A DNA stretch of 64,000 bases from the NCBI GenBank assembly GCA_905250115.1, contig CAJNOI010000135.1, positions 177,034-241,033 of the forward strand, read 5' to 3'. Shown piece by piece: positions 55,801-64,000 of the stretch. Every line of letters begins with the position of its first letter. Positions within the stretch are counted from its first letter, which is position 1. Made by a program: the position numbers and the translations under genes. The notes beneath the pieces were generated by a model. That model saw nothing but the letters and a program-made list of their open reading frames with translations. It was not told where the DNA came from and searched no databases. Origin of the DNA: Adineta steineri. Taxonomy: Eukaryota > Rotifera > Eurotatoria > Adinetida > Adinetidae.

Positions 55801-57411
55801 ACTCAAATATGTATATGTAAACAAGGATATTTTGGAGAATTTTGTGAACAAGAACAAATACAAAATCGAATTGAAATAACATTTCATCATTCATTAATTA
55901 TTCCAACATCATTATTTATACATTTTATAACAATAAATAATAATACAGAACATACACGAATGAGTATAATGAAAAAAATTTCATTTGATCAAAATTCTTT
56001 AATATTCTCTACATCAAATATATTTAATATAGTCTTTGCTGAAATGTTTAAAAATTATTATTTAATTATTTTACAAGAACAAACAATTACATCTGCTAAT
56101 ATATTAACTGAAATAAATCCATTATATCGATGTTTATCACTTGATGAATTATTTAATAAAACGTTTATTAATCAACATTTATTAAAACGTATTAAATATT
56201 ATCATATACCATGTCAAGAACAAATTAATTTAATATGTTTTTATGATTCAAATCATATTTGTTTATGTGATCTAGCACGACAAACAAATTGTTTTGAATT
56301 TGATCATAATGTAACATATGATTGTCGAGGATACAATTTATGTGAAAATGATGGTAAATGTTTTCAAGATAAACAAACATGTCCAACATCAGCATTTTGT
56401 TCATGTCCAGAATGTTATTATGGATCTCGATGTCAATTTTCTACACAACAATTAATTTTATCATTAGATTTTATATTAGGTTATCGAATTCATCAACATG
56501 TTAACATTAATCAACAACCAATTATTGTTAAATTTGCTATTATATTAGCGACAATTATTTTATTTACCGGTATTATTAATAATGTTTTCTCCTATTTAAC
56601 TTTTATTAAAGGAGAAACACGAAATGTAGGTTGCGGAATTTATTTATTTGTAACATCCATTATATCATTAATTATAATAACTATATTTATTATTAAATTA
56701 ACAATATTAGTTTTATCTCAAATGCATTTATTAAATAATCGTCTTTTTATACATATACAATGTGTGATTACGGATTTTCTTCTTCGAAGTCTACTAAGTA
56801 TAAGTGATTGGCTTAGTGCTTGTGTAGCTATTGAACGAGCTGTAACTATTTTAAAGGGAGCTAATTTTAATAAAAATCAAAGTAAACGAATAGCTAAACA
56901 AGTTATATTATTTGTTTGTATTCTAACTTTTTTAACTTATATACATGATCCAATACATCGGCATCTTATTGATGATGAAGAAGAACAACGGACATGGTGT
57001 GTTATTAAATATCCATCGTCTTTGCAAATATATGATTGGATACTTAATGTATTTCATTTTTCTATTCCACCTTTAATTAATTGTATTTCAGCATTAATTA
57101 TTATTATTTATGCTACTCGTACTCGTTCGAAAGCTCAAAAAAAATTATTATATAGACAAATTTTACGCGAACAATTTCAACATCATAAACATTTACTTAT
57201 TTCACCATGTATTCTTATTATATTAGCTCTTCCTCGTTTAATTCTATCATGTTTATCGGGTTGTATTAAATTAGCTCGTGATTCTTGGCTTTATTTAATT
57301 ATTTATTTTATTTCATTAATTCCACCGATGATGACTTTTATTGTATTTGTTTTACCATCAAATATGTATAAAAAAGAATTCACTGATTCAGTCAAACGTT
57401 TTTGGCAATAA
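52804..57411 (+). CDS. Giant LDLa/EGF receptor with 7TM C-terminus
   Basis: One uninterrupted exon of 1535 codons. It starts MLLWLYIIIIWQMNIFSCGQ, a signal peptide. Residues about 175-680 hold at least six LDL-receptor class A modules, the clearest being CLDWREICDGKIDCSDGSDE and CVNQNQLCNNVKDCPFGDDE, whose acidic residues bind calcium. Others are diverged, some lacking cysteines. EGF-like modules follow at about 900-1016 (CICKQGYFGEFCE) and 1171-1211 (CSCPECYYGSRC). Residues about 1238-1520 form a seven-span domain with E-R-A in the DRY position. The layout resembles LDLa-bearing glycoprotein-hormone/relaxin-type receptors only in principle; EGF modules plus 7TM in one intronless 4.6-kb gene is a rotifer-style architecture. 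It should sit in the plasma membrane and bind lipoprotein, peptide or glycan ligands. Absence of introns in so long a gene is odd here. Confidence 0.85.
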   Translation: MLLWLYIIIIWQMNIFSCGQFNIYNTDDRQDGYCLLYYVTDSMVKYYEPYILTHQTISYCIRSTTENNLIREFDFHDTINNKMTFIELRKNNITSEMLLYWSATFDLAERYEIFLDNLLMNTSSENEVLLYNCTPPWFGPFCNVAFDIDSDLPLHTIIMLNVGLKIQVHNNRQVTCYIHLKCDRSLCLDWREICDGKIDCSDGSDEYNCWQLKINECAANEYRCHNGQCISSEFLHDIILNPDCLDRSDEGTGRTHPSPCSRDPAFRCEEHTCRPGGEENFPCGDGQCTARTAICQNGRDSIFLDNLCAHFIACLTYFAHESIDPKSCKKICANGTCIKDNCPDLYQFPSEPALFGHVRLLYQNKEVNTSEFLLPQYVCHNEQLCKDFLPATIYINGISCRYIYEIELRNDRTTYRLQSFLEDIQQLFRGCLTLPNELFYCNRSTMYQCYNSSKYISKHQLVDHIQDCPFNDDETYNESCSLVDIHHRFPCFMNDKAICLAAITILDRKPDCTSGTDELSKEFDETVTHIHFPTICDGRKELRSILSDEQNETDETECQYWPCNNTYSRCNGHRLCRNGADEMNCPSSMCSQFEQSCIYINDTSKVSCLSINRVGNNITDCIGSPDEENQCWKTTQYSASYNFRCWNDTKCVNQNQLCNNVKDCPFGDDEILCENYRYSTSSLCDAIEASNRTDIENYFCNFFKSTILPRQVYFTLKNMPTYSFQQISNTVTKRSLIQSKILPIDTPFIELDWRCNRGLRIKIRLNSTTSKLSCLCSLSYYGDKCQYQNERVSLTLAIRMTSDWQNLLIFIITLIDNDGIIQSYDYIEYLSVRDCNIKFNIYLLYLNQTKNLSKNYAVQINAFNKLTLNYRATWIFPIQFLFLPVYRLAILLTVPFNDIQPNEKCSLPCLHGKCYHYINNKNLTFCRCKPGWSVIECNIKYTCTCALNSLCFAHNICVCPIDQYGKRCYFKQSICHSNICMNDGRCISSDKRYISERVKTQICICKQGYFGEFCEQEQIQNRIEITFHHSLIIPTSLFIHFITINNNTEHTRMSIMKKISFDQNSLIFSTSNIFNIVFAEMFKNYYLIILQEQTITSANILTEINPLYRCLSLDELFNKTFINQHLLKRIKYYHIPCQEQINLICFYDSNHICLCDLARQTNCFEFDHNVTYDCRGYNLCENDGKCFQDKQTCPTSAFCSCPECYYGSRCQFSTQQLILSLDFILGYRIHQHVNINQQPIIVKFAIILATIILFTGIINNVFSYLTFIKGETRNVGCGIYLFVTSIISLIIITIFIIKLTILVLSQMHLLNNRLFIHIQCVITDFLLRSLLSISDWLSACVAIERAVTILKGANFNKNQSKRIAKQVILFVCILTFLTYIHDPIHRHLIDDEEEQRTWCVIKYPSSLQIYDWILNVFHFSIPPLINCISALIIIIYATRTRSKAQKKLLYRQILREQFQHHKHLLISPCILIILALPRLILSCLSGCIKLARDSWLYLIIYFISLIPPMMTFIVFVLPSNMYKKEFTDSVKRFWQ

Positions 57412-57768
57412 TTATTATTAATAACACTACTTATTCAAACAATTTCGAAAACTGACTTCAGATTTGAGTTCCCCAACCTCGATTACCCTTCGATCAAACA
57501 GACAATGTATGATTGCCAGAAAAAGTAGTTCATTTCTATGTACTTAGTTGTTTCTTGGATTAAATATATTGTGTGATATTTAAGTTATTTAAAGAAAATT
57601 TTCTATAAAAATCAACGTGATATTTTTGATCGTTCTGTCAGAGTGTCTTGTCGACCAAAAACATAATTACCCATGAACACTCACAATCATCCTCTATGAA
57701 AAAATGAATCGGATTGAAAAAAAATCAGAGTATAAGAAATTGCTATCTTATACATTGTATTTATTTTT
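57412..57768. other. Intergenic, convergent 3' regions
   Basis: Between two convergent genes. Nothing recognisable. Confidence 0.4.
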
Positions 57769-58035
57769 TCATGGACATAGGAAACAATCTATACAATATA
57801 AAGAAAAACATCCAGCTTCAGTATCACCTTCTTTACATGCTGTTTTACATGCTTCGCATACCATGTCTTTTTGGCACAATGGTAATGCATCATTTTCACA
57901 TTTCTCTTGATTGGCTTTGGATTTTGTATTACCATACCAGCACGCTTGTTTTATATAATAGGAACAGTCTAGGGAGCTTGTGTTGCACACGAATAATGTA
58001 CTGACAAGCATCAGGATAACAATCATTGTTTTCAT
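57769..58035 (-). CDS. Cys-rich secreted peptide
   Basis: The ATG at 58035 gives 88 residues; the longer frame from 58086 crosses a likely 5' UTR acceptor (TTTATTTCAG) just before it. The first 21 residues (MKTMIVILMLVSTLFVCN and following) are a signal peptide. The mature part of about 67 residues has eleven cysteines, with CEACKTACKEG and CIDCFLCP clusters. A high Lys/Glu content surrounds them. I recognise no family. Candidates are an antimicrobial peptide, a protease inhibitor or a digestive-tract secreted factor. An odd number of cysteines suggests one free thiol or a dimer. Confidence 0.6.
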   Translation of the reverse strand: MKTMIVILMLVSTLFVCNTSSLDCSYYIKQACWYGNTKSKANQEKCENDALPLCQKDMVCEACKTACKEGDTEAGCFSLYCIDCFLCP

Positions 58036-59037
58036 TTTGTCTGAAATAAAACAAGCGATTCTAATATATGAATATCTACACTGCAAAAAACGTATTTTTG
58101 TGTGCTAAAGAAGAATCAGTGTCTTATCTTATCTTGACTAAAGTGTGTTCTTAAATTTTACCTTTTCTTTTGTAAAACAACCAACAAATACTTCATGTGC
58201 TTATCTCTTCCTATAATTCACATAATCGAAAATATGAAACAGCGCATTTTATTGATTTATTTCTACAAAACAATACGTAAATTTAAGTTTAGTTAATTTC
58301 TGAGTTGATACTAAACATGCTTATATATTTAAATGTTAAAAATTCTTAGTTATAGTTTTATTTAATAGAAAATATCATTTATTTGATGAATAGAGTTCTT
58401 TGCAAATATTTGCACTATAAAACGAACTTTCACTATTCACTCGGTTTAATAATGGCGAAATATTCGATATATGAATAATTATTTATTGAACACTGATAAA
58501 TGAATCTGTTGTAATTTTCTAATTCCATAAGTGTCACTTATAATTATAAAAGAATATTATTTATAAATATATTGTTAAGATTTATAATAGGAACTTTGAA
58601 GATTAAGTTTTATAGTCACTTACAATATTTTAATTATATTTTTTTTCCATTACTCTCTTTAATAAATTCATATAAAAAATGACTTTATAGAGTCAGCCAG
58701 ATTAATTCATGCAGAGCGTTGTCTACTGATAATAAGGAAACATTTCCGATGTGTAAAATGCAAAACTAAAGAGTAAACGACGAGAAAATAAATGAAGAAA
58801 GTCAAAAACGCTAATTTTATCTTTACTGCAAGAGAAGAACACAAAGATGCAGAGAATAAACCATAGACTGAAACAGATATTTTCTCATTCTGTGTAGAAC
58901 GTAAGGGTATTAGCACGTTGCATCAATAACATTTTCTTTTTTCTATAAGAATAGGTTGTGTTTTTTCCTGGCTATTATATACCAATCTAAACTTATTCAA
59001 TTTAATATTATATCATCTTCTTAGAATACAAATAAAA
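58036..59037. other. Intergenic
   Basis: AT-rich; no supported gene or named repeat. Confidence 0.45.
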
Positions 59038-60258
59038 ATGTTAACTACAAATACAACGTTAAATCTTCTATTAACAAAAAAACAAAATTTATCTGAATGT
59101 CGAATATGTAGCGCTCCTGCTCAATATGCAAATTTTGGCGCTGTTTCATGTAATTCATGTAAAATGTTTTTTAAACGAAATGCTAATATTGAACAAGTTA
59201 GTTTTAGTTATCTTTTTTTTAAGTAAAAATTATTTGTTTGATTTAGAAAACATTTAAATGTAATTTTGATGGCTATTGTGAAATAAAACGAGATAATCAT
59301 CATCATCATATGTGTGCATCATGTCGCCTTAGAAAATGTTTTCAATATGGAATGACTACTGACAAATTTCGAGCATCAAGATCGACTAAATCATTAGTTA
59401 GAGTAGAATCACGATATCAATCAGAAAAAGTAAGATGATAAAAATGTATGAAATATTTTTCTTATTTATTTTTGTTAGTTATCAATATCAAATTCTTTAA
59501 AACCAGATCATTCATTATTAACTAGTAGTCAATGGACACTTCTCTCAAATTTATATAATAGTTTTGATGAATCTCAACTTTCATTACTTGGCAAATCTTT
59601 AGTAGATACACATAATTCTTTACAGCCAATGGATGTAACATATCAAGGACTTGTAGAAAATTATCTATTATCTTTTTATGAGGTAACAGGAAAATATCTT
59701 CGTTTGAATGATGATATTTGTAAATTATCATTTAATGATCGTTCCATTGTACTTCGCAATGCTGCAGATAATATATCTTGCATGGCTTCTACATTCATTT
59801 CACATCATTTTGGTTTACTTAGTCTGAATTCGTTTTTGAATATTATAGCAGCAATGTTTGACAATAATCGTGGAATCTCTCTTACTCTATGGACAATGAA
59901 ATTTATTAATCCAGATATCGTAATATTCAAATTAGCACTTTCATTATTTTCTTTATCAAATACAACTTATTTATATTCTCAAGATATTTCAATAGGTTTA
60001 ACAAATTCTTCTACAATATTTCATATTCAAAATAAATATGCAGAAGTTACATGGAAATATCTTAATTATAGATATGGTTGGTATGAAGGTGTTAAACATT
60101 TTCATAATATCATATATTGGCATATGGCTTTGACCGTGCTCATGAGTCCTATACAAAATTTTAGTAAACATGTTGATAATGTTGATTCACTTGTTGAACT
60201 AACTGAGCTTACACTTATACTAAATGATGATGTTGAGGAAATCATCGAAACAAAATAG
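59038..60258 (+). CDS. Nuclear hormone receptor, three exons
   Basis: Exons 59038-59196, 59247-59429 and 59479-60258 (introns of 50 and 49 bp, all phase 0) give 373 residues. The DNA-binding domain is complete. Finger 1 has Cys21, Cys24, Cys38 and Cys41 with the P-box CNSCKMFFKR, unlike the canonical EGCKG. Finger 2 has Cys58, Cys64, Cys76 and Cys79, followed by RLRKCFQYGM, the usual CRxxKCxxxGM box. The spacing Cys64-x11-Cys76 is two residues longer than normal and includes a run of four His. Residues 120-373 form a mostly helical ligand-binding domain without a clear AF-2 motif. It is a nuclear transcription factor, probably ligand-regulated. The non-standard P-box suggests a lineage-specific receptor (compare nematode NHR expansions). 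Between-finger and within-hinge introns are small and typical of this genome. Confidence 0.82.
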
Positions 60259-60755
60259 AAGTCAACAATTTTTATGTTCGTATGTGCTTATTGTTTGTTT
60301 TGTAATTAAATCTTTAAAATACAATATCTCAATAATAATTGAGTTTAAGGACGAATTCTTTTAGGTTTTTATCTGCATTATGAGCTCAAACGAAAGGTAT
60401 TACCTCAAATGGTTCCCTCGTAAGGACTAGAATTTGTTATGTAAGACTATTTATAGTAAGAAAAACTTAAAACAAAAGATTCATTTAGATCCATTAGAAA
60501 CCGTTAGAGAGTAAAACAATCTTTTCCTACATGTTGTTTCTGTCAATGGGTGAAACAGAATACTCTTATGATTTCAGAATCTTTGAGCAAAATCTAGTGC
60601 AGCATTTACGTCCTTGCAATGAATATTATCTACCTGTGTAAATGACTTATCTTTGTGACTGCAAGCAAATTTGATGTTGGTCATAGAGAGATAACAATCA
60701 TTTTTGCATTACAATCGTGAAGGTTTGTTTTTATTAAAAAGAGACTCTTGTAGAA
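60259..60755. other. Intergenic upstream of the LRR gene
   Basis: No gene or repeat recognised; presumably holds the promoter of the LRR protein gene. Confidence 0.4.
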
Positions 60756-62822
60756 ATGACTACATTGAATTTTATTTTCTGTATTATTCAATTGATCTCA
60801 ATTATCAATTGGGTGAAATTAGAAAATGTTTGTTTGGACAATTCAGTTTTAACTTGTTCTTGTCAAGACAACTCGCAATTTGTTACTTGCGTTGGAAAAG
60901 ATTCAACAAATGACAGTTTTGTAGATTGGGCATCGTTTGTTACAACAAATTATCATCAAAATTATTTTACATTTTTTAATTTGACTCGTTTAACACATTT
61001 AACTTTTACAAATTTCTCATCGACATTTCAATTGCATGGTCAATCGATTCAATTAACATTCAATAATGGTATAGACGAAATAGGCGAGAATGCTTTTCAA
61101 TCGTTCAATGAGTATACTGATTCAACAACAATCGAAATAACATTTACTGATCCACAAAATTTCAAACTTGCTGATTATGCATTTGCTCAAGGAAAATATT
61201 ACAAAATAAATATCGATAGTATACAGTATAGTCATATACATAATCTTCCGTATGAATTCAATTTAAAATCGATGGACGGCACTCGATTCTATTCGATGAA
61301 CATAAAAAATTGTGGTGATATGGAATTTATTTCTAATGGATCGTCTACAATTGAACTTCTCGAGATAGTAGTGAACAATTGTTCGTTGACAAATGCCAGT
61401 CTTCTTATCGAAAGTCTTGCGACAAGTCTCACTAGTTTGGATCTAACATCGAATCATTTAATTGCAATACCCTCATTGAAAAAATTTCAACAGCTTACAA
61501 AAATTGATTTGAAGGATAATTTTATTGAAGAAGTTACAGTAAATATATTCAACAACATGGCTAGTTTATCGCGATTGGACTTGTCTTATAATCAAATAAG
61601 AAACATTGAACCCGATTCATTTGTTGGATTAGAGTTGATTGACTTACGTTTACATAATAATCGTTTAACATCACTCGAAACTATAACAAGTGACAATCAT
61701 ACAAGATCGTTTTTACATCCATTAGATGAATCACTAACTGAACTAGTTCTATCAAATAATTTTCTACATGACATAAATCCAGTGAAACACATGATTGAAT
61801 TAGAAAACGTAATAGTATGTTGCAATCAAATAAAGACATTAAATGAATATATATTTCAAAAAGGACATAAAGTTAAATTAGTTGATTTAAGTTACAATCA
61901 AATTGAGTATATTAATACAATGGCATTCGCTGAAACGGTAATTAGCAGTTTAAATTTGGCTGGAAATCGACTTTCATCGCTTGAAACAAATGATTCAGTA
62001 TCATCTGATACATCACCACTCAATAATGAAACAAGCTCGTTTCTCTATCCTATCTCACACACACTTTCAAATCTAGTACTTGCGAATTCTACAAATTCAA
62101 TTGAAATCAATTGGTTTATTCTTATAAAACTTAGAACATTATTTTATTTGGATCTTTTTGGGCTCACTCTGACAGAAAAAAGTTGGCTTTATCGAAAAAC
62201 TGATGTGCATAATGAAGATTCGATTATTCATTGGCATCATCCTCCAGGACCTCGCATATTTCTATACAATATTCGATTAACTGATGATGACTATTGTTTA
62301 ACCAGATCAATTGTTGATATTTTAAATATGACAATTTTAATGGTGGATATTGAGCATCCATGTAATTGTTTTATATATTCCTATGATACAGAACATCGTC
62401 CCTATTGTCTTTACAATCAATCAATCGTAGATGAATTAAGTAGACAATGTACAAGTATAGATTTATTTTGTGAATCATTTTTAAATAATACAACTACTTT
62501 GCCATCCACAGAATGGACATCATTATCTTCTCTTAGCACTACGACGCAAACAACTAGCTCCGAAATAACAATGACATTGACATCTTCAAATACTTTTATG
62601 TCGACTACTGAACAAAGCATTATCACAAGCACTCATGTTTCAGCAGAAAGACCAAATGGAAATCCGCAAACGAAAATAATCTTGGCGACGGTAATTCCCT
62701 CGATAGTTGTTATTGTGCTATGTTTAGTCGCCGTTTACCTTTATAGAAGAAAAAAATTGAACAAATTAACTCAAGATATTGAAATGCGCAATGAAACTAT
62801 ACACACTAACAATAAAAAATAA
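60756..62822 (+). CDS. LRR type I membrane protein with mucin-like stalk
   Basis: Intronless, 688 residues. A signal peptide (MTTLNFIFCIIQLISIINW) leads into an N-terminal Cys cap (NVCLDNSVLTCSCQD). Leucine-rich repeats are clearest at residues about 225-430: LTSLDLTSNHLIAIP, LTKIDLKDNFIEEV, LSRLDLSYNQIRNIEPDSF, LTELVLSNNFLHDI, VKLVDLSYNQIEYI. A Cys-containing C-cap follows (HPCNCFIYSYD and CTSIDLFC). A Ser/Thr-rich stalk of about 60 residues then precedes a membrane span at about 641-663 and a 25-residue basic tail (RRKKLNKL and following). This is the layout of LRR surface receptors or adhesion proteins; no TIR, Ig or kinase domain is present. Many N-x-S/T sites agree with a glycosylated ectodomain. 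AATAAA follows at 62862. Partner unknown; adhesion or recognition is likely. Confidence 0.85.
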   Translation: MTTLNFIFCIIQLISIINWVKLENVCLDNSVLTCSCQDNSQFVTCVGKDSTNDSFVDWASFVTTNYHQNYFTFFNLTRLTHLTFTNFSSTFQLHGQSIQLTFNNGIDEIGENAFQSFNEYTDSTTIEITFTDPQNFKLADYAFAQGKYYKINIDSIQYSHIHNLPYEFNLKSMDGTRFYSMNIKNCGDMEFISNGSSTIELLEIVVNNCSLTNASLLIESLATSLTSLDLTSNHLIAIPSLKKFQQLTKIDLKDNFIEEVTVNIFNNMASLSRLDLSYNQIRNIEPDSFVGLELIDLRLHNNRLTSLETITSDNHTRSFLHPLDESLTELVLSNNFLHDINPVKHMIELENVIVCCNQIKTLNEYIFQKGHKVKLVDLSYNQIEYINTMAFAETVISSLNLAGNRLSSLETNDSVSSDTSPLNNETSSFLYPISHTLSNLVLANSTNSIEINWFILIKLRTLFYLDLFGLTLTEKSWLYRKTDVHNEDSIIHWHHPPGPRIFLYNIRLTDDDYCLTRSIVDILNMTILMVDIEHPCNCFIYSYDTEHRPYCLYNQSIVDELSRQCTSIDLFCESFLNNTTTLPSTEWTSLSSLSTTTQTTSSEITMTLTSSNTFMSTTEQSIITSTHVSAERPNGNPQTKIILATVIPSIVVIVLCLVAVYLYRRKKLNKLTQDIEMRNETIHTNNKK

Positions 62823-63797
62823 TCATGTTGATTTTCATATCAAGTTAAATGCTATTATTTCAATAAATCGATCAATTTGTCACCAATCATATATTTTTCT
62901 CGATTAACTTATAAATTCCTTGTAAAATTCCGGGGATGTGCACTAGTAGATGTGCAATGAACAAAATACCTACACCCATCTTCGCAGATTAGCTTCGAGC
63001 TTGTTCTTGAGGGTATAGGTGTGGATGTAAAAGAATTAGAGACACACGCACATGCACTTGTATTTCTATCAGAATGAAATGAAATTTGTCGTATGATTAA
63101 CTGACACTCGAAATCCTTTTTGCGAGTATCCTAGTAAACATAACATTGTGTAAAGCGCATGCGACTCTTTTCACTCTATTGCGATAACAGGGTATAATCT
63201 AATTGTGGCCGGAAGAAATTCTACCTGAACTCACAGGTTCTCAGTTATCAACTATGTTCATCAACTTCAAAGTAAACGCTAGCTAATGATCGATTGTTTC
63301 AAGCTCGTATTCATGGCGAATAATATTAAGGCGATCTTTTACATGTCTGGCCAATAGCTCTCTATTTCTCAATTCATTCATACATACTTAGATATTCCCA
63401 TCTCAACGCAGAATCATCCTTTAAATCTTCAAATTTTATTTTAAAATATTATATATTCAACAGCCCTTTTTTTTGTCGGTTTGTTTCTTGTTAGAAACAC
63501 TTTCTGATCACAGTTAATTAATTCAGTTAAAAAAAATAGAATATTAATTCACTTTTCATAAAATACATGCTATTCTAAACAACGAGATGCGATCATATAT
63601 AATTCTGCAGTACACTATGATCTCCAATCAACTATCACAAAAATATACTTCACCTAAAGAGTGGTACATATCAAGAAAATGTCAATCTCACTTATATCAT
63701 TACAAAACAAATCACATATAAAATCAAATCGTTCTATTTATATTTTGTCACGATGATACTCGAAAAAGAAAATTATCCAATCATTCTCTACTAGCGA
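62823..63797. other. Intergenic with hairpin repeats
   Basis: No gene supported; two diverged hairpin repeats at 62930-62985 and 63004-63060. Confidence 0.45.
62930..63060. repeat. Two diverged hairpin repeats in tandem
   Basis: First copy: CGGGGATGTGCACTAGTAGA with ATACCTACACCCATCTTCG. Second copy: TTCTTGAGGGTATAGGTGTG with GACACACGCACATGCAC. Confidence 0.5.
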
Positions 63798-64000
63798 TCA
63801 GTACATCGTCGATATCAACAGTTCATGTTTCGCAAATTCCACGTTACGTTGAATTAATTCATCGATTTCCTCCCAAAGTTCAGATCTGATCAAAATGAAT
63901 GTGAGTTTTAATGTGGTAAGCGACTGTATAAAAAGGGCAGATGGATATTTGAAATAGATCACGAAGAGAATGATAGTTACCGTATTAATTCGTAATGCAT
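63798..64000 (-). CDS. Possible 3' end of a gene running out of the window
   Basis: On the minus strand a short coding-like stretch (MHYELIR, 63978-64000) precedes a good donor (GTAACT). The acceptor TGATCAG at 63886 leads into SELWEEIDELIQRNVEFAK and the stop at 63798; the splice phase fits. The charged helical composition looks like protein rather than chance, but only about 35 residues are visible and no family is recognised. The rest would lie beyond the right edge. Confidence 0.3.
   Translation of the reverse strand, partial: ALRINTVTIILFVIYFKYPSALFIQSLTTLKLTFILIRSELWEEIDELIQRNVEFAKHELLISTMY

Noticed and set aside
58036..58086. Longer start for the Cys-rich peptide (MQCRYSYIRIACF)
   Set aside because: A TTTATTTCAG acceptor lies between it and the methionine that begins a good signal peptide.
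1..64000. CRISPR array, rRNA, prokaryotic operon or phage
   Set aside because: No regularly spaced identical repeats, no rRNA cores, and introns throughout; the sequence is eukaryotic.

Overview
The window looks like nuclear DNA of a bdelloid rotifer. It is AT-rich, its genes have short introns (mostly 45-100 bp, GT-AG), and its protein families match known bdelloid expansions: an ADP-ribosyltransferase fused to TPR and NHL repeats, F-box/LRR proteins, 'orphan' rhodopsin-like receptors, a very large LDLa/EGF receptor with a 7TM C-terminus, and genes with bacterial or fungal affinity. A short hairpin repeat built from TGTGGG-like units, which I recall as the bdelloid telomere unit, occurs more than twenty times. 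Species assignment is inference; there is one 100-N assembly gap (16556-16655).

Layout. 0.8-1.7 kb: secreted DNA/RNA non-specific endonuclease. 3.4-3.7 kb: defensin-like secreted peptide. 3.95-4.3 kb: mariner-type MITE. 6.8-9.9 kb: ART-TPR-NHL fusion gene. 13-16 kb: one intact 7TM receptor and one receptor pseudogene. 16.9-18.5 kb: a candidate DNA transposon. 19.3-20.3 kb: another 7TM receptor. 22.7-26.4 kb: a secreted seven-blade Kelch protein gene and a decayed duplicate of its 5' end. 27.5-30.6 kb: an EF-hand multi-membrane-span protein. 33.8-39.3 kb: two F-box/LRR genes flanking a TPR gene with an in-frame stop. 40.5-42.8 kb: a small secreted-protein gene cut by a hAT element with a perfect 8-bp target duplication. 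43.5-44.1 kb: a Derlin-like protein. 46.4-46.8 kb: a GPI-type surface protein. 49.3-51.1 kb: a fungal-like FAD oxidase. 51.3-52.4 kb: a TIR-domain protein with a NADase-type motif. 52.8-57.4 kb: the LDLa/EGF/7TM receptor. 57.8-58.0 kb: a Cys-rich secreted peptide. 59.0-60.3 kb: a nuclear receptor. 60.8-62.8 kb: an LRR type I membrane protein. 63.8-64.0 kb: a possible terminal part of a gene leaving the window.

Many products are secreted, cell-surface or signalling proteins of the sort used in recognition and defence (nuclease, defensin-like peptide, ART, TIR, LRR, LDLa receptor). No operon-like arrangement or shared pathway can be read from the sequence, so a joint defence role is only a hypothesis. 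Exon structures were inferred by eye from splice signals and reading-frame phase; every multi-exon model given closes in frame.
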